From contig JAKCOZ010000015.1 of NCBI GenBank assembly GCA_022605955.1, positions 4,283,287 to 4,347,286 of the forward strand: a stretch of 64,000 nt of DNA. Direction: 5' to 3'. Each line of letters begins with the position of its first letter. Position 1 is the first letter of the stretch. Shown here piece by piece: positions 49,001-54,566 of this stretch. The notes below the pieces were generated by a model. It searched no databases and was not told the origin of the DNA. It worked only from the letters and a program-made list of their open reading frames with translations. The stretch comes from Rallus limicola (taxonomy: Eukaryota; Chordata; Aves; Gruiformes; Rallidae). A program made the translations under genes and the position numbers.

Positions 49001-49979
49001 CAGGCAGGGACACCCCCACCAGCCCAAAGCCCCATCCAACCTGACCTTGAACCCTGCCAGGGATCCAGGGGCAGCCACAGCTTCTCTGGGCAGCCTGTGC
49101 CAGGGCCTCCACACCCTCCCCAGAAAAGATTTCTTCCTAACATCTAAATCTACCTTCTTTTAGGTTAAACCCATTATCCCTTGTCCCATCACCCCCTGCC
49201 CTTGTTACCAGCCCCTCTCCAGCTTTCACATCACACGCTGTGATTTCCAGCACCCTGGTTATCACCTCAACTACAGCTTCTTTAACAGCTCTGGTCTTGT
49301 GGGCACACAAGTGCACTTAACAAGAACTGCCGTGCAAGTCAGACAAACCAACACTCACTGCCATTCTGAGTGCAGAGGGAACCACACTGTCAAAAGCTGA
49401 AACATGGAAGAAGACACAAGATGCAGTGTCACCTCCTTTTTGAATTTTAACTTTCTGTTTCTCTCCAAACAGTCCCCTCTCCATCCTATCCCTGCATCGC
49501 CCACCAGTCCACAGTCTGGTCTAGATGGAAGTAACTCCACTTTGTCCGGCAGTGCCAGCAGTGGTGTGTCTTCCTTGAGCGAGAGTAATTTTGGACATTC
49601 TTCTGAACCACCTCCTCGCACAGACACCATGGATTCTGTCCCCAGCCAGGCCTGGAACACTGATGAAGATCTAGAGACACCCTACCTCCCTGTCAGGTAC
49701 AGTCTCTCTGAGCCTGATGTCCTAGAGTCGCTCAAATCCCAGCCATGCCGAAGCCACTCTGCTCCATCTGGAGTCATTCCTCAGGACACCATGGACCCTC
49801 CTGCTCTACCCCCCAAACCTTACCACTCCCGGCTGCCCAACATGGAGAACGAGGAGGGGATGATAATTGAAGATGACGACAAACACCGCCCATTGCATCG
49901 TAAAGTGTCCCAACCAGTGAGTGGGGGAAAGGAAGAGCAGGCCAGGGTAGCATGGGAACACGGCATCAGCGAGCAGTAG
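1009..49979 (+). CDS. DOCK3: DOCK3 (dedicator of cytokinesis 3), 3' part of the gene, 29 coding exons
   Basis: DOCK3 is a cytoplasmic Rac1 guanine nucleotide exchange factor of the DOCK-B group. It works with ELMO, is mainly neuronal, and promotes actin remodelling and axon growth. The spliced product here is about 1178 residues, against about 2030 for the full mammalian protein, so the SH3 and C2-like DHR-1 regions lie upstream of the window. Window residues 1-374 are the helical ARM-like region, about 375-783 are DHR-2, and the rest is a Ser/Pro-rich tail. The nucleotide-sensor segment [11 protein letters not shown] lies in w20, and PxxP motifs PPALPAR and PPALPPKPY are in w28 and w29. Identity rests on near residue-for-residue agreement with remembered mammalian DOCK3, not a database search, plus MANF lying next downstream. 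All junction phases agree, but w26 has a 1-nt insertion that breaks the literal frame. DOCK4 is the closest alternative; the tail and synteny argue against it. Confidence 0.96.
1150..1170. repeat. (ATTT)n microsatellite
   Basis: About five tandem ATTT units lie just inside the intron after w1. It resembles an AU-rich element but is intronic, so a role in mRNA decay is unlikely. Confidence 0.85.
1433..1985 (-). other. Unrecognised minus-strand exon-like segments
   Basis: Three open segments on the minus strand fit together in phase. They are 1985-1890 (32 codons, includes [18 protein letters not shown], donor GTAAAT), 1679-1559 (40 codons plus 1 nt, includes [15 protein letters not shown], acceptor after a pyrimidine-rich CTTCCTCCTCTAG tract, donor GTAAGT), and 1476-1433 (acceptor TCTCTTGCAG, 13 codons, then TGA at 1435-1433). 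An ATTAAA lies on the same strand at 1403-1398. The middle segment is unusually rich in CpG for an intron. I recognise no protein family and see no start codon. Chance open frames or a decayed gene are quite possible. Confidence 0.2.
2105..2251 (+). CDS. DOCK3: DOCK3 exon w2 (ARM-like region)
   Basis: Phase 0 in and out, 49 codons (window residues 43-91), from [20 protein letters not shown] through [14 protein letters not shown] ended the exon at ACT before GTTAGT, because the family continues past an earlier GTAAGA-like site at 2210. Using that site would drop the conserved CPQC segment. The following intron (2252-4297) shows no repeats or genes that I recognise. Confidence 0.95.
4298..4396 (+). 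CDS. DOCK3: DOCK3 exon w3 (ARM-like region)
   Basis: Thirty-three codons (residues 92-124), [14 protein letters not shown] to NFQSKDELK, phase 0 at both ends. The acceptor is CAACAG and the donor GTACAC. The 2-kb intron that follows (4397-6431) contains only a short 23-bp tandem duplication. Confidence 0.95.
5493..5540. repeat. Two-copy 23-bp tandem duplication
   Basis: The segment CAGAGGCTSAAGATTTTTAC is present twice in direct order with a 23-bp period and one mismatch. It looks like a recent small duplication in intron sequence. Confidence 0.8.
6432..6526 (+). CDS. DOCK3: DOCK3 exon w4 (ARM-like region)
   Basis: Thirty-one codons plus two bases (residues 125-155 and the start of an Asn codon). 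It encodes [20 protein letters not shown] and WMVMRLLTS. The acceptor is GTGTGACAG and the donor GTAAGT. The next intron (6527-8021) holds nothing I can identify. Confidence 0.95.
8022..8097 (+). CDS. DOCK3: DOCK3 exon w5 (ARM-like region)
   Basis: The first base completes the Asn codon, followed by [20 protein letters not shown] and DFDFK (residues 156-181). There is a long polypyrimidine tract before the acceptor TGACTGCAG, and the donor is GTAAGA. The intron 8098-9022 holds no feature I recognise. Confidence 0.95.
9023..9123 (+). CDS. DOCK3: DOCK3 exon w6 (ARM-like region)
   Basis: Thirty-three codons plus two bases (residues 182-214), [20 protein letters not shown] to KRKKILD. The central ENATPA replaces the EIITSA remembered from mammals, a normal variable spot. 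Donor GTAAGA. The intron to w7 is only 243 bp. Confidence 0.94.
9367..9425 (+). CDS. DOCK3: DOCK3 exon w7 (ARM-like region)
   Basis: A 59-nt exon (residues 215-234) encoding [19 protein letters not shown]. It starts by completing a Lys codon and ends with the first base of a Gly codon. Acceptor CTCTCTCAG, donor GTATGT. The intron 9426-11041 carries a minus-oriented CR1 fragment and a poly(A) tract. Confidence 0.95.
9868..10060 (-). mobile_element. CR1 LINE 3'-end fragment, minus orientation
   Basis: The run GAGTCATAGAATAACTCAGG at its left edge, followed by a GGTTGGAAAAGAT-type block, is the reverse complement of the CR1 3' end, where a Gly/Leu-type block is followed by ATTCTATGA units. The copy is short and diverged. 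The left edge is reasonably clear; the right edge is approximate. Confidence 0.7.
10072..10097. repeat. Poly(A) tract, 26 A
   Basis: An uninterrupted run of 26 A residues just beyond the CR1 fragment. CR1 elements do not end in poly(A), so it is either a simple repeat or the tail of some other retrocopy. I see no retrocopied gene upstream of it. Confidence 0.9.
11042..11190 (+). CDS. DOCK3: DOCK3 exon w8 (ARM-like region)
   Basis: The first two bases complete Gly; then 49 codons (residues 235-284), [20 protein letters not shown] to RKNGNFKQ, one of the most conserved parts of the DOCK-A/B proteins. Donor GTGAAG. The 2.5-kb intron after it (11191-13698) contains a short TAT repeat and otherwise nothing recognised. 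Confidence 0.96.
12142..12180. repeat. Imperfect (ATT)n microsatellite
   Basis: A run of TAT/ATT trinucleotides with two interruptions in the intron between w8 and w9. No other function is suggested. Confidence 0.75.
13699..13784 (+). CDS. DOCK3: DOCK3 exon w9 (ARM-like region)
   Basis: Twenty-eight codons plus two bases (residues 285-312), [20 protein letters not shown] to ELFSL. Acceptor TTCATCCAG, donor GTAAGC after CTG CT. The next intron (13785-15852) carries a minus-oriented CR1 fragment. Confidence 0.95.
14137..14320 (-). mobile_element. CR1 LINE fragment, minus orientation
   Basis: The left edge reads CACAGAATCACCAGGTTGGA, the typical reverse-complement start of a CR1 3' end. Blocks resembling CAAGTCCAACCC and CCCTGGGCAGCCTGTTCC follow. 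Similarity may extend to about 14460 in more diverged form. Confidence 0.8.
15853..15879 (+). CDS. DOCK3: DOCK3 microexon w10 (27 nt)
   Basis: A 27-nt exon that completes a Leu codon, encodes TQLFGPYP and starts a Ser codon (residues 313-322). Because 27 is a multiple of three, skipping it keeps the frame and removes nine residues just before the conserved [14 protein letters not shown] block. The acceptor GGAGTAG is purine-rich and weak; TGC triplets lie at 15831, 15838 and 15841. The donor is GTAAGA. Residues FGPYPS agree with the remembered family sequence, which makes the small exon credible. Confidence 0.93.
15992..16087 (+). CDS. DOCK3: DOCK3 exon w11 (ARM-like region)
   Basis: One base completes Ser, then 31 codons (residues 323-353) encode [20 protein letters not shown] and [10 protein letters not shown], ending with AG of an Arg codon. 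The intron from w10 is just 112 bp. Donor GTATCT. The intron 16088-17784 contains a CA repeat. Confidence 0.96.
16647..16675. repeat. (CA)n microsatellite
   Basis: About 13 CA units with a single CATA interruption, intronic between w11 and w12. Likely polymorphic in length. Confidence 0.9.
17785..17845 (+). CDS. DOCK3: DOCK3 exon w12 (end of ARM-like region)
   Basis: A 61-nt exon (residues 354-374) encoding [20 protein letters not shown] after completing Arg. Acceptor TTCCTTAG, donor GTAAAG. The DHR-2 domain begins in the next exon. The intron 17846-18330 shows nothing else. Confidence 0.96.
18331..18424 (+). CDS. DOCK3: DOCK3 exon w13 (start of DHR-2, lobe A)
   Basis: Encodes [20 protein letters not shown] and [10 protein letters not shown] (residues 375-405). 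This matches the start of the DHR-2 domain, whose lobe A packs helices and mediates dimerisation in DOCK proteins. Acceptor TCTCTCACAG, donor GTAAGT. The intron to 19130 holds no recognised element. Confidence 0.96.
19131..19279 (+). CDS. DOCK3: DOCK3 exon w14 (DHR-2 lobe A)
   Basis: Two bases complete Glu, then 49 codons (residues 406-455), [20 protein letters not shown] to IIHYFNKGK. The AAFTLLL and IIHYFNKGK motifs are DHR-2 hallmarks. Donor GTATGC. The 3.4-kb intron after it (19280-22649) has no recognisable genes or transposons. Confidence 0.97.
22650..22736 (+). CDS. DOCK3: DOCK3 exon w15 (DHR-2 lobe A)
   Basis: Twenty-nine codons (residues 456-484), [20 protein letters not shown] to SLSWIR, phase 0 at both ends. 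Acceptor GTTTTGCAG, donor GTAAGT. The intron to 24657 shows only unique-looking sequence. Confidence 0.96.
24658..24762 (+). CDS. DOCK3: DOCK3 exon w16 (DHR-2 lobe A/B)
   Basis: Thirty-five codons (residues 485-519), [20 protein letters not shown] to GRKFPFFLR. The [16 protein letters not shown] segment is diagnostic for DHR-2. Donor GTAAGC. The intron that follows (24763-28737) is almost 4 kb and contains two plus-oriented CR1 fragments near 27.1-27.7 kb. Confidence 0.97.
27085..27316 (+). mobile_element. CR1 LINE 3'-end fragment, plus orientation (copy 1 of 2)
   Basis: Blocks such as GTGCCCAGGGAGGTGGTGGC, CTGGAGGTGTTCAGGGCC and GGTCCCTTCCAGTCCAAACC are typical of the CR1 3' coding end and UTR, ending at GTGATTCTGTGC. 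It lies directly before a second copy in the same orientation, so either two insertions met here or one landed in the other. Confidence 0.88.
27345..27660 (+). mobile_element. CR1 LINE 3'-end fragment, plus orientation (copy 2 of 2)
   Basis: It contains GGACAAGGGGCAATGGCTGC, GGGCCAGGCTGCCCAGGGG and GGTCCCTTCCAACCCC, and ends in tandem ATTCTATG-type units at about 27636-27659, the characteristic CR1 3' tail. Open frames across this block are CR1 remnants, not host genes. Confidence 0.92.
28738..28879 (+). CDS. DOCK3: DOCK3 exon w17 (DHR-2 lobe B)
   Basis: Forty-seven codons plus one base (residues 520-566), [20 protein letters not shown] to ILQCDAQ. I placed the donor as T then GTATCC so that the next exon completes Tyr as in the family. 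The intron 28880-30142 has no element I recognise. Confidence 0.95.
30143..30309 (+). CDS. DOCK3: DOCK3 exon w18 (DHR-2 lobe B)
   Basis: Two bases complete Tyr, then 55 codons (residues 567-622), [20 protein letters not shown] to KDKDNEFK. It includes [20 protein letters not shown], part of the beta-rich lobe B that contacts Rac. Many synonymous third positions are C, giving a local GC rise. Donor GTACAA. The following intron carries a T/G-rich tract. Confidence 0.96.
30545..30740. repeat. T/G-rich low-complexity tract
   Basis: Nearly all T and G on the plus strand, with repeated G runs (GGGG, GGGGGG, GGGGGAGGG) and TTTGTTTG stretches. It can form G-quadruplexes in principle. Open frames through it are artefacts of the base composition. 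Confidence 0.7.
30984..31070 (+). CDS. DOCK3: DOCK3 exon w19 (DHR-2 lobe B/C)
   Basis: Twenty-nine codons (residues 623-651), [20 protein letters not shown] to FEVERREL. The LWIERT and [10 protein letters not shown] motifs are DHR-2 hallmarks. Acceptor CTTTGCAG, donor GTAAGA. The next intron is under 500 bp with nothing notable. Confidence 0.97.
31536..31715 (+). CDS. DOCK3: DOCK3 exon w20 (DHR-2 lobe C, nucleotide sensor)
   Basis: Sixty codons (residues 652-711), starting [20 protein letters not shown]. It carries [11 protein letters not shown]; by analogy with DOCK2 and DOCK9, the Val at 31686-31688 is the nucleotide sensor that helps expel GDP and Mg from Rac. The VSP triplet corresponds to the ISP triplet used for inactivating mutants in DOCK1/DOCK2. 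Acceptor GCCTTTGAG, donor GTAAGC. The intron to 32694 holds nothing recognised. Confidence 0.97.
32695..32778 (+). CDS. DOCK3: DOCK3 exon w21 (DHR-2 lobe C)
   Basis: Twenty-eight codons (residues 712-739), [20 protein letters not shown] to MQEQ, phase 0 at both ends. Long T-rich tract before acceptor TCTGTAG; donor GTACAG. Intron 32779-34025 has no recognised feature. Confidence 0.96.
34026..34142 (+). CDS. DOCK3: DOCK3 exon w22 (end of DHR-2)
   Basis: Thirty-nine codons (residues 740-778), [20 protein letters not shown] to [10 protein letters not shown]. It closes the catalytic domain. Donor GTAAGC. The next intron ends only 77 bp or so after a minus-oriented CR1 fragment. Confidence 0.97.
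34974..35330 (-). mobile_element. CR1 LINE 3'-end fragment, minus orientation
   Basis: It contains GGGGCTGGAAGGGACCTCGG, CTAGTCCAACCCTCCTGC, CTCTGGGCAGCCTGTCCCAG and CCTCTTGTCCTGTCACTGCC, which are reverse-complement CR1 blocks. The right edge lies within about 80 bp of DOCK3 exon w23, so it occupies the branch-point side of that intron. Confidence 0.92.
35408..35529 (+). CDS. DOCK3: DOCK3 exon w23 (C-terminal tail)
   Basis: Forty codons plus two bases (residues 779-818), [20 protein letters not shown] to VHRH. It begins the low-complexity Ser/Pro tail after DHR-2; SPACSG and SPMSPES-type sites (GPMSPESIK here) are possible proline-directed phosphorylation sites. Acceptor CTTTGCAG, donor GTACCC. 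The intron to 36651 has no recognised element. Confidence 0.95.
36652..36787 (+). CDS. DOCK3: DOCK3 exon w24 (C-terminal tail)
   Basis: One base completes Ser, then 45 codons (residues 819-864), [20 protein letters not shown] to AAEEMYHMQ. This is Ser-rich and disordered; the avian copy differs from the remembered mammalian sequence mainly in acidic positions. Acceptor CTGTTCCAG, donor GTACAG. The intron 36788-37270 is plain. Confidence 0.94.
37271..37418 (+). CDS. DOCK3: DOCK3 exon w25 (C-terminal tail)
   Basis: Forty-nine codons plus one base (residues 865-913), [20 protein letters not shown] to INSAPSSAR. Ser/Thr-rich and disordered. Acceptor CCTCCCACAG, donor GTAAGA. The 5.6-kb intron after it (37419-42979) is the largest inside the gene here and contains a small duplication and a poly(T) tract; I see no nested gene. 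Confidence 0.95.
37734..37765. repeat. Two-copy 16-bp perfect tandem repeat
   Basis: GGTATTTAAAAGGGAG occurs twice with no spacer in the intron after w25. A small local duplication. Confidence 0.9.
39328..39367. repeat. Poly(T)/pyrimidine tract
   Basis: Long T runs broken only by two CC pairs, intronic between w25 and w26. Such tracts are prone to length errors in sequencing. Confidence 0.8.
42980..43099 (+). CDS. DOCK3: DOCK3 exon w26 with a +1 frameshift
   Basis: The exon starts by completing Gly and encodes SPSLPDKY up to 43005. From 43007 the family sequence resumes in the next frame as [20 protein letters not shown] and IMENGQ. A CCC run at 43005-43007 has one more C than the conserved TAC CGC junction requires; the exon is 120 nt instead of the 119 needed to join w25 and w27 in phase. 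Both flanks are well conserved and splice sites are normal (TGTTTACAG, donor GTACCA), so an assembly or read error is as likely as a true mutation. The intron to 44077 shows nothing else. Confidence 0.92.
44078..44165 (+). CDS. DOCK3: DOCK3 exon w27 (C-terminal tail)
   Basis: In the native frame, 29 codons plus one base (residues 954-982): [20 protein letters not shown] to LSVAEK. If the insertion in w26 is real, the shifted frame meets TGA at 44137-44139 inside this exon. Acceptor CCTTTAG, donor GTACTC. The 4.4-kb intron that follows holds two CR1 remnants. Confidence 0.94.
44878..44938 (-). mobile_element. Old CR1-like fragment, minus orientation
   Basis: AAGGCCAGGAAAGACCATCA followed by CTCCAGTCTGACCCACC resembles the old CR1 subfamily shared by birds and turtles. 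Short and diverged, so this is a tentative call. Confidence 0.5.
45215..45645 (+). mobile_element. CR1 LINE 3'-end fragment, plus orientation
   Basis: It contains GGAGCACCTCTCCTGTAAAG, GGCTTGTCAGCCTGGAGAAG, TTCTTCACCCTGAGGGTGG and GGTCCCTTCCAACCTTATAC, ending in CCTATGGTTCTATGATC, the degraded ATTCTATG-type tail. The open frame at 45356-45559 is a remnant of the element's reverse-transcriptase C-terminal region. Confidence 0.92.
48611..48693 (+). CDS. DOCK3: DOCK3 exon w28 (tail, first PxxP motif)
   Basis: Two bases complete Gly, then 27 codons (residues 983-1010), [20 protein letters not shown] to RTLRK. PPALPAR (residues 1000-1006) is a class of proline motif bound by SH3 domains such as those of Crk and Nck family adaptors. 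Acceptor CATTCCAG, donor GTAAGG. The intron to 49472 carries a minus CR1 fragment. Confidence 0.95.
48933..49245 (-). mobile_element. CR1 LINE 3'-end fragment, minus orientation
   Basis: The left edge CATCATAGAATGAGACTGG is the inverted 3' tail. CCAACCTGACCTTGAACCC, CTCTGGGCAGCCTGTGCCAG and CCATTATCCCTTGTCCCATC follow, all inverted CR1 blocks. It ends about 230 bp before the last coding exon. Confidence 0.92.
49473..49979 (+). CDS. DOCK3: DOCK3 last coding exon w29 and stop codon
   Basis: It has 168 codons (residues 1011-1178) plus TAG at 49977-49979. It begins [14 protein letters not shown] and runs through a Ser-rich block, [26 protein letters not shown], the SH3-binding motif PPALPPKPY (residues 1119-1127) and the end [12 protein letters not shown], which matches the DOCK3 C-terminus. 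A stretch with [13 protein letters not shown] is more acidic than the remembered mammalian sequence. The ATG upstream at 49404 is intronic and is not a start. The acceptor is CTCCAAACAG. Confidence 0.97.
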   Translation, partial: SPLHPIPASPTSPQSGLDGSNSTLSGSASSGVSSLSESNFGHSSEPPPRTDTMDSVPSQAWNTDEDLETPYLPVRYSLSEPDVLESLKSQPCRSHSAPSGVIPQDTMDPPALPPKPYHSRLPNMENEEGMIIEDDDKHRPLHRKVSQPVSGGKEEQARVAWEHGISEQ

Positions 49980-50519
49980 GGACAGCTCCTGGTAAGCAGC
50001 TTGCATCATCATTCCAGGTCTGACCACAAAGGAGAGAGATAAGGACTCGGAGAACAGCAAACCGATTTTCTACTGCCGCAAAGTTTATGTCTGGAGCCCA
50101 CAAAAGCAACTGGGCCAGCATGGGAGGTTGCTGCTTTCCTTTTTAATTTCTTTTTACACCTTTCTGTTAAGTTTTTTAACTTTCTGTGCAGTGGACAGTT
50201 GAATCCTTCTGCAGTTTCTTAACCACATCATATGGCAGGCAAGCCATAGAGACTCGCAGAAGCTGAAAAATAGTATTTTAAGCGGAGGGGGGAAAAAGGG
50301 GGGAATGGAAAGTTGATTTTGAAACTGCTTTCCTCCCAGTTCTGAGACGCACATGAGTAGAAGCAGTTGCACTAGGGATATATTTCTTTGCTGTACAGAA
50401 GTGAAAGCTCATTGCTGAAATCAGGGATTCTATGAACTGTCAGGCTGGAAGGTGCGTGAGCTGCAGGCAGTGGACAGATGGCAATTCTAAGAAGAAATTG
50501 GCTCTTTTGAGAGCAGGAT

Positions 50520-50527
50520 TGTACATA
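50520..50527 (+). promoter_or_regulatory. DOCK3: Pumilio-type motif TGTACATA in the 3' UTR
   Basis: Exact match to the UGUANAUA consensus bound by Pumilio proteins, on the mRNA strand about 540 nt after the stop. One such octamer alone could occur by chance. Confidence 0.4.
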
Positions 50528-53500
50528 TCTGTGCAGTGATCTCCCTGCATTGGTTCACAGGTGCTGAGGCAATCTAAGCAGTGCTGATGCACTGATTTCC
50601 AAGATATCATTTCCAACAAACTCTGCCTCCTTTGTTTTTTATGTACTGTTTGATTTCTTAACTTTTGCTTTCACTGGCTAAACCAACCTGCTTTCTCATT
50701 GGAATCATACGCTATTCATCTGTGCTACAGGATGAGAGGAGGTTAGTAGCCACTGGAGCTGCAACCTATTTGTAGGCCTTTCCCATGCCCAACTTTGGGC
50801 AGGCTGTTGACACCAGCATTTCTATTTCAGTTTTTAAAAAAAAAAGAAGAAAAAAAAAGAAAGAAAAACCACAACTAAATTGAGTTTTTTGTGCCACAGC
50901 TGGTTGATGATCCAGTAAAAAAAAAAAAAAAAAGAAAAAGTGGCTTAAATGCATCATATCCCACAATCCTTGCCTCAGGGCTGAACATCACCATTGTCAC
51001 CAACTTCCATCACCCAGGAGCTGAGATTCATTCCCTGTTAACATCATGTCCTCAGGCCCTCACAAAAACCCGCTGCAGCTGGTGTGCAAAAGAATCTCCA
51101 TCTCTCACAGTAGGCAGAAAACACTAAGATACAAAAAAAAGCCCAGTATATAGTGTACACCCTAAAGTCAGGGATATTAAAGGCAACCTGTAAAGAAGAA
51201 ATGTTTGTTTCCTCTTTTGCTTCTTTAGAATGTATAAAGATGCTTTGAGAGCTGCTTCTCTCTTCCACAAGGTTGATTTTTCTCCTCAGGCAGCAATACA
51301 GCCTTTCCCACCCCCTCCCCTTTTTTTATTGACCAGCTTCAGAAAGGACTGGAGAATATTTAGCAAAACCAAGAAAAAGACCCATGCAGAAGTGAAAACA
51401 GTGCAAGTCTGAACACAAAATAAGCCTTTTAATCAGTACTTGCTTGCTTCAGTACAAGGAGTAAGTTCTGTGGGTAATACAGCCAAGATCTGTTCTTTCC
51501 AAAGAACACTAAGAAATCTTTTATTCCTATTTTCAATACTTTGAAAGCTTCTTGAAATCTAGAGTACCAGTTAGTTAATATCTTTCAATAAACAAGCACT
51601 GTTCCTTCCCCCTACCCATGCCCACGCCCATTTTAGCCTTCCCTAGAACCCTTCCACCTGCAGCCTGCAAAGCACACTCCAGAGGATGGGAACAGACCAC
51701 CCTCTTCCTTACCACTGAACAATCTGAAGCACATTCAAACGAGAGACTTACCTCCCCCATGTCAATTAGCATCAGGAATGGATACAGCACTCAACACTCA
51801 TATCCAACTCTTGCCCTAACCACTTAGTTTCTCACACAACAAACAACATAAAGAAGCAAAAAAGGATATTAGGAATCTTTTACAGGTCACCTTTAGCACT
51901 ACCTCTAAATACAGTCACTGGGCAGAGTACATTGCTTCTGAGCTCGCATGAGTATGGTCTGTCTGGACTCAGCAGTTGTATGAAGGGGATTTTAAGGGGA
52001 TTTGTTTTTTTTCTCAAGCTCTAGCCCATGCAAAACTACTAAGTTATGGATTTGTTTCTTAAATGGCCTATTTGGCTGGAACAAAGTCTCTCTTGCTTCC
52101 TCTATTTTGTTACTAACACAGGCTGCTTATAATCATTATATCCTTCACAATTAAGACAAGGGTAATAAAATCTAGGCTGTAGTAGATGTTTCATCTTTAG
52201 CAGGAACTAGAGTTTCCCAATGCTAGGGCAGTCCTAAATGCTAACGAACCAAGATGGATCTCTGGTATAGAACACATGTAAGAAAACTCAAAATTATGTT
52301 TCCACTCAAGGTAAGTCAAGATAATTCCTTAGAAATGACCATAGTATTTTCATATATGCTATTCTCCAATCCAAACGAGAGTCTTCAAGGGAAGTCTGCA
52401 GGAGAGCTAAGTATTCAACTCCATCTCCCCTGCCCCCTGTTTTATTTTGGCAGGAAGACAAAAATAACAAGTGGGGCGACTTACTGAGTTTCCTTATTGC
52501 AAAAAAAACCAGCAGGTATTGCAAAATAAAACTGCAAAACCAACAATGCAACTATCACAGGAGCAAGTCCCAGTCAGCTGGAAAACCTGCCCACTGGAGC
52601 TCTGTTCAGTCTCTCTAAAGGTACCATCCTACTCTGATGGGAGACACTGTACTACAGCAGCAAGGCCATCTAGGGAGTCAGGCACTTCTATGTATTTGTA
52701 AGGGACTGAACAACAATCAGTTGATGTATACAAATACTCACTTTATTGGCAGGTACACACACAGGAGGACAGAGGAAATTCCTGAACTTACCAAATTTAA
52801 GCCTCTTGGGAGTTAAATTTCTGTTACTGTTCTGATACCTACCAAGTATTCTGTCTCCCTTTGCAGTGCTTGCCTTAAAGGGGGCAGAAGATAGAAAGAC
52901 CACTATTAAGATGTTGTGAATGTTGGAACTAATACTGCTTGGAACTAACGCTTCTCAGTAGGGTGGGGTGTCTTATAGCATAGTACAACTCCAACATCAA
53001 GCTCAGTCCTGGAGCAGGTGGAAGCAACAGTTGTTGCACTTGCCCAGCAGGATTTGAAGATTCCTTGTATAAACCACAGCAACAGGATGTTCTGAATGGG
53101 ACCTTGTCATTCTACACGTAACTCTAATTCAAACTTAGTATGTACTTGCCTTCCTTGGGTTTTCTTTGCATAACAAAATAGCATGTGCAATCCTGAGAAA
53201 AATTGGTGGAAGTCTGCTACAAATCTCTCCATCTTCAGTGTACCTGCTGGCCCCATCTGAAACAAAAATGAGAAGGAACTACAGTAATTGAAGAAAAGCA
53301 ATTAAAACAATTTCTCTGAATCCTACAAATTTTTTTTTCCCCCTCAATGGTTGGGTTGGTTTTATTGTTGTGTACAAGATTCTTTTCTGTCTTTTCCTCA
53401 ATTTAATTTTTAGCTTACTTACCCTTTTTTAGATAAGGGATATTACATATCCCTTCTGTGGGAGAACGAGCCAAAACTGGGGAGGCTGGAGAGAGCAAGA

Positions 53501-53554
53501 GCCTTTGGGAAACAAATTATGTGATATTTAAAATTTCCTCTGATCATGCTTCTT

Positions 53555-53562
53555 TGTAAATA
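53555..53562 (+). promoter_or_regulatory. DOCK3: Pumilio-type motif TGTAAATA in the 3' UTR
   Basis: Exact UGUANAUA match; first of three within about 340 nt near the putative 3' end. Confidence 0.45.
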
Positions 53563-53825
53563 CCCCCATTTGAATGCTGTGTATTTGTACAGGAAATTGA
53601 GCAAAAAATGTATAGATTGTGATGTCTGACTGGTATTCTGCCCTGTAAATGTGTTTTTAACCTCTGGCATTCTGTGCTTATTTAAAAAAAAGGCAAAAAC
53701 CTCTAACCACTTCTCTTTTGTGTATTCATGTTTAAAATAAAATGAAAACAGCTATCTTATCTATAATGGAAATCAAATTTAAAAGAAAAAAAATAATTTG
53801 TACAAGTGTCCTAAAGGTACTTCAT

Positions 53826-53833
53826 TGTATATA
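53826..53833 (+). promoter_or_regulatory. DOCK3: Pumilio-type motif TGTATATA in the 3' UTR
   Basis: Exact UGUANAUA match, between the AATAAA at 53736 and the ATTAAA at 53951; it would be lost from transcripts cleaved after the earlier signal. Confidence 0.5.
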
Positions 53834-53883
53834 TTGTGATAGCATGTTTCCAGAACCAACAAATAAGTGGTGTGAATTTTAGA

Positions 53884-53891
53884 TGTAAATA
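53884..53891 (+). promoter_or_regulatory. DOCK3: Pumilio-type motif TGTAAATA in the 3' UTR
   Basis: Exact UGUANAUA match about 60 nt before the ATTAAA signal at 53951, and 58 nt after the previous motif. Confidence 0.45.
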
Positions 53892-53950
53892 TCTGCCGTT
53901 TGTTTTGGGTTTCTTTCCCTTACCCATTCACTCGACTGCTGTGATGTGGA

Positions 53951-53976
53951 ATTAAAGATTAATACCTGATATTAAA
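53951..53976 (+). terminator. DOCK3: Candidate DOCK3 poly(A) signals (ATTAAA twice)
   Basis: Two ATTAAA hexamers at 53951-53956 and 53971-53976. No convincing later signal precedes the CR1 element at 54567. Assignment as the main site is an inference. Confidence 0.5.
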
Positions 53977-53999
53977 ACTGTACAGCTGTACATTCATTG

Positions 54000-54566
54000 C
54001 TGTCCTCCTGAAAAGAGTTATCCTCAGGCTTCTCCAAACACTCAGAGGTACGTGGCAACAGCCATCACTTCCCAATTTTGTGTGAATGAGGAAAATGAGG
54101 GACAACCAAAAAAACTTTGTGGCTATTATGTGCAGTGAGGGAACAGCTTCCACACTGCTCTCTTAGCTGACACAACACTAATGTCACCTTGAAAACAAGC
54201 AGCAGCCCTATCTACTGGCCAGTCAAGTCAGTTAGGTAGCTCTACATCACACTTGCCAGAGCCTGAGACACCTGCCCGTCTGTCGCAAACTTTAATAGAG
54301 AGCTTTGAGGCAATACTTCCTGAGACCAAGGGAATCCATGATGAGGTCTCCAATACACACTCCACTGCATGGATTGAGATGAGTAGGTGCTTATTTAACT
54401 TCTATTGCAACAGCAATTTCTTTTCCAAGTTTTAAGTATTTAAATACTGATCACTTCAACAGAATGTGTGTGACAGTAGCAATTAAGACTTGTGGGAACA
54501 CAGGATTTGGGAACCGAGAGCTATAGCAACTGCTACATGTAAATAACCTCAAAGATGTGTGTTTTC
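54000..54566. other. Start of the DOCK3-MANF intergenic region
   Basis: No gene, repeat or motif that I can support. The short open frame at 54253-54435 has no recognisable content. Confidence 0.6.

Larger units (their letters stand above)
49980..53985 (+). other. DOCK3: DOCK3 3' untranslated region (approximate end)
   Basis: AT-rich, gene-free sequence follows the stop without any transposon. Possible poly(A) signals AATAAA lie at 51587, 52164, 52525 and 53736, with ATTAAA at 53951 and 53971. I place the main end near 53980, where the ATTAAA pair is followed by a GT-containing stretch. Four UGUANAUA-type motifs and A-rich tracts at 50829-50865 and 50919-50938 lie within. The exact end cannot be fixed from sequence alone. 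Confidence 0.65.

Noticed and set aside
49404..49472. ATG at 49404 in frame with the last DOCK3 exon as a separate gene start
   Set aside because: The upstream stretch ends in a clear CTCCAAACAG acceptor and has no similarity to DOCK3; the exon is joined to w28 in correct phase.
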